This document shows, in pieces, positions 10,237 to 64,000 of a stretch of 64,000 nt of DNA. The position numbers and the translations under genes were made by a program. Numbering within the stretch: the first letter of the stretch is position 1; every line of letters starts with the position of its first letter. The notes below the pieces were generated by a model that saw only the letters and a program-made list of their open reading frames with translations, did no database searches and had not been told where the DNA came from. This stretch comes from Chrysomallon squamiferum (Eukaryota > Mollusca > Gastropoda > Neomphalida > Peltospiridae), in contig CM022667.1 of the NCBI GenBank assembly GCA_012295275.1, forward strand, positions 18,385,245-18,449,244, in the 5' to 3' direction.

Positions 10237-13060
10237 CAAAAACCACATAGTTTTTTTTAAAGTTTTTCATCATTTATTTATTTATTTATTTTAATTTTTT
10301 AATTTTTATATTGTTAAATTATAAGAATGTGAAACTAATCTAACAACTTAAAATAATATTTATATGCTTTTATTTCCTTCTGTTGGGCAAAAGGGATAAC
10401 ATGGTTTAGTATACATTTGATTTGTATGAGTCTTCAAACAGTTAATCAATACTGTTTTGAATTATGAAGAAAGGAAAATATATTAATTAACTAATTTGGG
10501 GTTTCTTTAAGACATTTCTCTATTTTTTGTGATATATATATGTATGTGATATTTTCTTTTCTATTAAGTCTACATATGCAATGCTGTTTTTTCAAATAAT
10601 AGTTTACATAGACATGTATGTATTGATTTATTGCCATTATTTTCTAACCTTAAACTAGGGATCAGTATTCGCTTATATGATTATAAAAATAGTATTTAAA
10701 TTTTGTTTCTCAGTGTACATCAACTAACATTACGTTTGTGATGACATACTTAATCAAGTAATGTAACAACAGAATTCTGTTATTCTGCTGGGTGTGAAAA
10801 TATAAATGTTTGCATGTTGAGGCTGATCTTAAGAAATATAATTGATTATGATTTTGTTGTTGAGTTTTGAAACATTTTTCTCTCAACTAAAAAGAAATAA
10901 TCAATTCAAACTTAAAATTATGTGTGGAAATACAAAATTATTTTTAATAAAATGCTGAACTTTTCTGTGATGTAATATTGATATAATATTGTTTATCAAA
11001 ATTTTAAATGATTATAATTGTATATACAGTTTTTAAATTATTTTCCAGAGTGATAGTTTAAGCAGAGTATTTAACTACTGTAAAATTGATGTTTTGTGCT
11101 TATTTTGTTGGTTTTTTTTGCTAATTAACTTAAGTAAATCTAAATTCATACAGAATTTTGTACTATCATTTTTTATCTTTTGAATGTCTCTGATTCAGCA
11201 TTGTAAATCTGAATTCTAACTTTTTAAGTTTCAGCTGAATGTATATATTGTTCTTTATGTAGCATGTCCATAATGCAATATAATCTAATATTAACCAGTC
11301 TAATAAATTGCTTTCAAATCTACATTCCAGTTATTGTGCTGTTGTTTTGGTTGGATGAATAAAACAGTTTTCCATCATTTCCATTGTAAATAATGATGTT
11401 TATAATTATTGAGAGGTTTTTCTGATGTAGATATGAAAGCCGGAAAGGAATAGGTATGCTGAAGAGGAGTAAAATTGGGAACTGTGGACTAGAGTGTTTA
11501 TTTAGTCATATCTTTCTGTTCTTATAGTAAGGACGCATAATAATGGTTTTAATCATATTAATATAAATAGTTATTAACTGAAAAATAGTGCACATTAGCA
11601 GATACTTTTCACTTTTGTAAATAAATATATGTAATAATATATAATGTAATTTGTATTATTTCAAATTAATCATGAGTCGAAATGATAAAACATGATTTCA
11701 AAAGAGGTTAAAAATAAGAATTGTTTTTATTAATCCAGGTTGAATATACGATAGATATAATCTAAGTCTGTACTTTCTGTACAGCATTTGGCCATCAGGT
11801 GTTTTAAATGTTTTTAATAATTTTATGCATGAAATCTTATAAACATTAAACCTGAAAGATATAACCCTACTGCATGATAGGTTTCTAATTTTAGAATTAT
11901 GCATAAGAGGTGCTCAGACTACATATATTCAAAGTAGTATTAAGTGCTATTGTACATAAACAACAAATTTTATATTTTATAATTAATAAAGAAAAAAACC
12001 TAAGAGACATTTAAACCTTTTAATTAGAAATTATAAAATAACGCTTTGTTTTTTCTGGTTTTAAGCTGTTCGTCAATCTGTAAATAGCTTTTTGTTTAAT
12101 AAAGTAAAACCAGAATATTACACCCATTGTTCAGTCTTCTCATTCAGGATTTTAACCTTATGTTTATTTTATGCTTTTATGCATTTTACATATATAAATA
12201 AACAAGCTATCTTAATTAACCACATAAAATTTACTTAATCAAATTAAATTAATTATTCTTGAAAATGATGCCAAAATTATCTTTTGCAAATTTCCAGTTA
12301 AAGTATTAAATGGCTAAATTATGTAATGCTCGGGTCAGCAAGCTTTGGGAGAGATGGGACAGACAGCTATGCAGTGTTTTGGAGGAGGGCCAAGATAACA
12401 AATGTATTGTATATACACACACTCACACACACACAAACACACACACCAGTATCTCTTTCAATTCTGTCTTTATTATTGAACACCAAAAAGGGAGCATAGT
12501 TGGTCTATTAATAGACCATTATAAAATTTGTCTAATAATCTTTTATTTAAAGTCACTTTTTACAAACAGAACAATTACAGTTTGGATTGTACTTATAATA
12601 CTTATTAGGTGAAATATAATAATAGGTTTTCCTTATTTGTTCAAAAATCCATCTGCTTAACTTAAAGCTGAAATATTAATGAGATATCTTTATGGAAAAG
12701 TTCTTTAAGAAGTCACATACTTTTACTTTTTAGATATAAACTTTTTTAAACATCATTCTGTTATGCAGTAGAAATTTATCAGTTGAAAACTAATAGAATT
12801 ATGGTTGTTTCATTGTCCTTCCTTTCAAATTTGTATCAGAACTCAATATTCCTCTCTCTTGATGAACATTATAGGAAATATGTGATTGGTTTGTTAATTA
12901 TTATTTGTGTGATTTTTTAGAGGTTTTTTTTAAATTGTTCCTGTAACACTGTAACTCTGTATAAAATCTATGTGTGCTCTTCTGTGGTATCTATACAAAT
13001 GTCTGGAACAAGTTTTCAAGTTTGACACTTGGAAGAAATAAAATTTTCATCTTAAATAGT
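10237..13060 (+). other. Probable 3' UTR and downstream flank of the zinc-finger gene
   Basis: AT-rich and non-coding. Possible poly(A) signals AATAAA occur repeatedly; the one at 13037-13042 lies just before a tandem duplication, and earlier ones lie near 11300-11360 and 12100. I cannot tell which is used. A short GC-richer block at about 12310-12400 precedes a CA repeat at about 12415-12445 and is unidentified. Confidence 0.4.
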
Positions 13061-13128
13061 TTTGTTATTTATTGCCTTATTACAGTTTTTTTTTGTTATT
13101 TATTGCCTTATTACAGTTTTTTTTTGTT
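13060..13128. repeat. 31-bp tandem duplication
   Basis: Two adjacent near-perfect copies of a unit containing GTTATTTATTGCCTTATTAC followed by a T run. It lies in intergenic DNA with no coding content. Confidence 0.85.
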
Positions 13129-16100
13129 TTAGGGCATGTGAATTTGTTTTTTTCCATTTATCGTATTGTTTAGACCAAATTCATGACCAGTATTATTAGT
13201 ACTACCTGCAAAGATTAGTGTTTTCAAAATATTTAATTAAGCTTTAATAATCATAAAAAATTATACATGATTGATTAATTGTTTAAGTTTACAGGTGTTA
13301 TAACCTAAAAAATTATGTTTTATTTTAATCGGGTGCATTTGGGTTGGAGATTTAGTTTAATCAAACAGTGTAATTACAAATGGTAATGTAAAGTTAATGT
13401 CATGTATTGAAAATAACTCAAAACACACAAATGTATGTTCTGTCATCATCATGTTCTGTCATCATAACAATTTTAAGCAGTCATTTTGTCTGACATAAAT
13501 TAAAAATAGCTTATTTCTGTACTGAATCAGTATGATGATAAACATTAAATATTATTTTTATTTTTTTGTATCTCTTTAATTAAAACCCTCAAATGTACTT
13601 TAAGTAGTCTAGAGCTAATGAAACTGTTCAAACACACATTTTCATTTTGTCAGTGAGGGGAAGGTGTTTGAGGAAGCCTCATGACATTATCTGAAGATTG
13701 ATTTCTTCAGAAGTGCTGTGATTTGAACTTATTTCAATACTGAAGTTTATCACTTTAAGAACTTAACAGACGACAAATAATCCATCTCCAGTATACCATT
13801 AATATCTGTAAATAATTTTTTTTATATATCCTCTGTTGGCTAGAGAAATCATAAACGGTCAGCATATTCTGAATGCCATGAATAGTTGTGGCAACACAAG
13901 TTTTTCAATTTAGTTACATGAATAAATGTTAAATTAACAATCAAAACTTGGCTTGTCTTGAACATTTTTGAAATTTGAATGCAGACCAGTTGTCGTCAGG
14001 TGAATATGATACAAAATCCAAAGAATTTCGTTTCCACTGATCATGATCACTAATTAGTTTATACGAAAGGATGAGGGTTGCAATCAATTATCATTTCTTT
14101 TGAAGAATTCTTGAAATAGCTGGAGGTATAGACATTCTATGTTACTGTTTAGAAGTACACTACTGAACCTCTACCAATGGCTAATATGTTTATCACATGA
14201 TTGTATTTTTGTCACTTCGCTACAAAAATCAGACATTTACAGTTACAGTATTTAGCATACCTATTCTAAATGCTGTTGATACATTTTTGTTTATCTTTGC
14301 TTCAAGATAACATATCTTGTAATGTACATTGTGACAAACTGGATGAGTAAAACTGTATAATTTGATACTGAGCATTCCAAAACATGTAAAGAAGATCCCT
14401 GGGGACAAAGTTTGTTTTACAGATGTTGCAGTCATTATCAGACTGAATACTAAGATAAACCATGACTTTACACAATTAAGTGTTGCTGGAACTGTAATAT
14501 TTGTTTGAAGTTAATGTAGTCATTTCTCCTTTTAGAAACTAAAACAAAATCTGGTAGTTTGTATAATGACAATTTTTATTAAAAATTAAATTAGATATTT
14601 TAAATTTGTTTTTACATGATCTGTAAAGAAAAATAAAGTGGATAATGTGTTAAAAATTATAAAATCAAAAATAACAACACATAAGTAACTGAAGCAAATG
14701 TATTCTAGACAGACTAGATTTCTTGTTGGAATCAGCTACAATTTAAACATTAGCATTAAAAAGATATTCTTCAGAAAAACCAGAACTATTGTCTGGTAAA
14801 CAATTCATTTTTATCAATTTTTGAAAACAGACCAAACAGTTCTATGTGTGTATGTGTGTTTTTATTTATGCTGGTTAATTTTTTTTTTTTTTTTTTTTTT
14901 CGTTTTTTCCAATTCATTATCTGTAAAATGTGATGGTAAAGAACATTTTTAAATTAAGAAAAAAATATCTGGTATAGGTGAAAACATAAACTTTAGTGAC
15001 AGAACAACAGGAATTGCTGATATATAAAACAAAAATTATTTGTTATAATATAATTATCTTCAGAGCATGGTAATATAAAGAAATGTGTAGTTACAGAATT
15101 CTAACCTAACAGAAATATTATATCTACTTCTTAAATCCTGCTTTCATCTCTTGCTAATTATTCCAGTTTAGAAAGTTTGTTCAAGGTAAATGATTTGAAG
15201 TAATTTGCTTGTTCTAAAAGCTACATTGTTTTGTTGAACACAATCAATAAACAGCAATAGGGAATTTTCTAAATTTTCTAAATAGTCTAAATTTAAAAAT
15301 AATAATAATATAATGATAAAATTTTGTGTTCAAAGCAAGCTTCATTCAGATTTTTTTAGTATTATATGAAGTGAGACTTTTTAAAAAGGTGGTGAACAAA
15401 ACTTTCTTTTAATATTCTTTTATCTGCACATTAATTCTCATTATAAAAATTTAAAAGATTATAAAAATCAATCCACAAGACCAAAATTAAATCACCAACT
15501 TATAATGATAATTATTATTAACTTATAATTTTTCTCTCAAATAGTGTCATTTATAAATTAAAAGTTTTATCCTGGAACTTTAATTTTTTGCTGACTGCAT
15601 GTGATAAATGAAGAAAGGAAAATCAAAATCATTAACAAATTGCAAATGACATGCATATATATAGCACTGAAGAATGCTGACCAAATAATTATAAATCTAT
15701 GTTCAATTAATTATAACTGAAGGTGTAAAAATATTCATAATGAAGCTAGGAATTCAATAACAGTAAAATACTGTAATCTCATATAATGATATATATATAT
15801 ATTTAAAAACAGTAATCTTTTATCACCTGCGTCATTTTCTGGACACGTTTAAGAATTAATAGAATTAAATTTAGTAACAATAGATATGTTTGTTAAGAGA
15901 TAATAAATAGTCTTCGTTTATCCATTATCATCCAGTACCAGATTTCATGTTCCAATCCTTAATTTAGGTTAAAAGTATAGTTTCCAGAGAATCCCAGCAA
16001 ATCACTAAACATTTTTATGCTGTGTCCTATACAACTATGTGTCATTTCTTTGTTATAAACTGCAGTACAATATTTGGGATTCTACAGATTAATGAAAAAT

Positions 16101-16866
16101 TATTAAATTACAGATTACACTCATTACAATTACTCCAAATTAAAAATAATATGATTTTTAAAAATAATTTTAAATCATCTTAAAACTCATTTACAAGATA
16201 ATTTGTGCAGTTAGAGATATGAATAAAAACAGGTGGAAACTATGATGTACAGGACAGATATGGCAAATCTGAAATATGCCCTGAACGGAGGCACCACTGA
16301 GCATCTTCTATTACACTGACTGGTATTTTTGAGATGATTTCATGGTAAGCTATCTGAAAGATGGGTGTTAGATAATCTGACAGGGGTACAATTTCAGTGC
16401 GTGGCACATATACTATTTTCCATAGATATGCTCATGGGCACACTTATGATTATATAAATGCCCATGTAATGATTAACTGAAAAATAAATTAAGCTGTGAA
16501 ATTAAGAACAAAAACAAAATGAAAGTGAAATGGTAAATTTTACAATAATAATAATTTTAATAAATAAGCAATAGACTTTTATATGAAAGAAACATCTCAT
16601 CTCAAACGGTTTATTAATATATAAAATATGAGTTACATGTAACAAAATGTTTTATTGATATACAGCTGAACTATTAATACAAATAAATAATGAAACAATC
16701 AAATGAGGAAAACAGTCAAATGAAATTCATTAATTAGGAATGTAATGAATATGACTTAATGAAAATTGTAAAACAGTACTAACATAGTATCACATAAAAT
16801 GACACAACTCCAGTTTAAAAAGCTGCCAAATAAAACATAAATAAATAACAATAACAAAATAACAAA

Positions 16867-16901
<35 letters not shown>

Positions 16902-18104
16902 ATATTTTAAAAAATAAAATAAAAACATTAAAAAGAAATATAACAGGATTTGTTTATGTCAGTCTTGGACAGGAATAGTTAACACAGACATATATTTATT
17001 AAATATGTGCTATTAGCTGAAGAGATTTATATACAATGACAGGTTAAAAATAATGTTTTATCAAAGTTTTATATATGTGTGTGTATGTGTGTGTGTGGAG
17101 ATCAGTGTTTCACATCTACAAGTATATATAACATAATTAATGAAAAACATATAAAAAAACAAAATAAAAAGACAAGAGATTTTTACAAATGTGCTCTCAT
17201 TTGAGAGGTCTGGTTTCAAAAAGCTATGCTGAGAATGATGTTAAATCTACTGTTTATGGTATGTTTCACTCATGTGTCAAAACATATATTAACATATTTC
17301 GGTTCCACTGATTACTTAATAAACATCTGCGAGACATCTATCATATAAACCAAAAATCAAAAACAAATTTTAAGACAGCTTTTGGAATTTTACAGTTTTG
17401 ACCAGTGGAATTAAACTGAAATTTCACCAGTATGTAATAATAGGTGTATTAATGATTTGTAATAAATTCACTTCAGATTTTAAATATACCAGTTTGAACT
17501 CAGTTTTGGATAATAACCAGGTATCAATAACTTATTTTTAAATGTTTGACTACAAGATGCAAATCTGAATATCTCTTTATATGAATTTCCAGATGTTACA
17601 TAAATAACCAAACAAAATTGTATATTTAACAAAAATATTAATATAAATGAGTAATCTGTACTACAAGTCAGTTATTGTAATACATACAATTTATGCAGGA
17701 AATATCTGTATATATATAAATATGATGCATAACTTGTTTGTAAAAGTGATAAGTAAACACAGTTTAAATATCCAACAACTTGAAGAAAAATAACCTTTGT
17801 AATATCTAAATATTATTTTATAATTAAATAACAAAATAATTATTAATTTAACCTAGACACAAAATCACATTTAAATTATTTTAAAATGAACTCTTTATAA
17901 AACTCTGATTACATTTTTGTATGGATTCCAGTCTAATCACTGACTGACAAGTTACTCTGGATATGTCTGAAACATTACTTCTCATGAAAGACATCTAAAC
18001 AAAACCAGTTCTGCACACAATTGATTTTTCTCTTCAGACAGAGTGGATATCACAGCATTGTTTTCACTGTGATGTTTGTTAACATAAAACAGATAAGAGA
18101 AAAT
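13129..18104. other. Convergent intergenic region / RELCH 3' UTR
   Basis: No gene is recognisable. It lies between the zinc-finger gene (+) and RELCH (-), whose 3' ends face each other, so parts are probably 3' UTR of either gene. It holds a T run at about 14879-14900, an AAAT array at about 16864-16903 and a short TG repeat near 17075-17095. A slightly GC-richer block at 16230-16460 has no identifiable content. Confidence 0.5.
16864..16903. repeat. AAAT tetranucleotide microsatellite
   Basis: About ten uninterrupted AAAT units in A-rich intergenic DNA. Confidence 0.9.
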
Positions 18105-63890
<45,786 letters not shown>

Positions 63891-64000
63891 CTACAACAAA
63901 CATTAAGACAACTTATTCAATATAACTAGATATTTGTTTATTCATAAATACTCTGATTTACTTAGATATTTATTATATATATATTTAACATAAATCAAAA

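Noticed and set aside
12310-12612. 100-codon frame MAKLCNARVSKLWERWDRQL...
   Set aside because: Runs straight into a CA microsatellite and AT-rich sequence; no domain, no neighbouring exon in frame.

Overview
This is a eukaryotic, AT-rich window with long introns, very many microsatellites and minisatellites, and sparse genes. The intron density, repeat load and protein similarity patterns suggest a mollusc, most likely a cephalopod such as an octopus. That assignment is inference; no search was run.

Layout. (1) 1-5.4 kb is upstream DNA with a possible cis-regulatory cluster near 0.7 kb, a Tigger/pogo-like MITE at 2.9-3.3 kb and a CpG-containing, ETS-site promoter near 5.1 kb. (2) 5.4-10.2 kb (+) carries a six-exon C2H2 zinc-finger gene. 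Its N-terminal zinc module has the cysteine/histidine spacing of BCL11 proteins, and the reading frame closes across all six exons (589 aa predicted). (3) 10.2-18.1 kb is convergent intergenic/3' UTR sequence. (4) From 63.9 kb down to 18.1 kb (-) lies the body of RELCH (KIAA1468; LisH, coiled coil and HEAT repeats). I traced 24 exons, all joined by GT-AG introns with matching phases, from just before the LisH motif to the stop codon; only the N-terminal exon(s) lie outside the window. (5) The largest RELCH intron (about 27.9 kb, 20884-48773) holds an intact, single-coding-exon class A-type GPCR on the opposite strand (45.7-46.9 kb), four kinds of tandem array and many microsatellites.

Mobile DNA: a 2.8 kb foldback element with about 0.62 kb terminal inverted repeats and a 4-bp TATT target duplication lies in one RELCH intron. 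An 815 bp Tigger/pogo relic with a transposase N-terminal remnant lies in another.

The most unusual signal is in RELCH itself. Tandem duplications repeatedly cover its splice junctions. One of these is a 45-bp minisatellite of about 17 units in which nearly every unit carries a copy of the 5' splice site of the penultimate exon. Two shorter arrays duplicate the 3' splice sites of two other exons. Together with the dsRNA-forming foldback element only 93 bases from an exon, RELCH is a candidate for complex splicing or RNA editing. The zinc-finger gene is a presumed nuclear regulator, RELCH acts in endosome-to-Golgi cholesterol transport, and the GPCR is an orphan receptor; nothing shows that the three cooperate.
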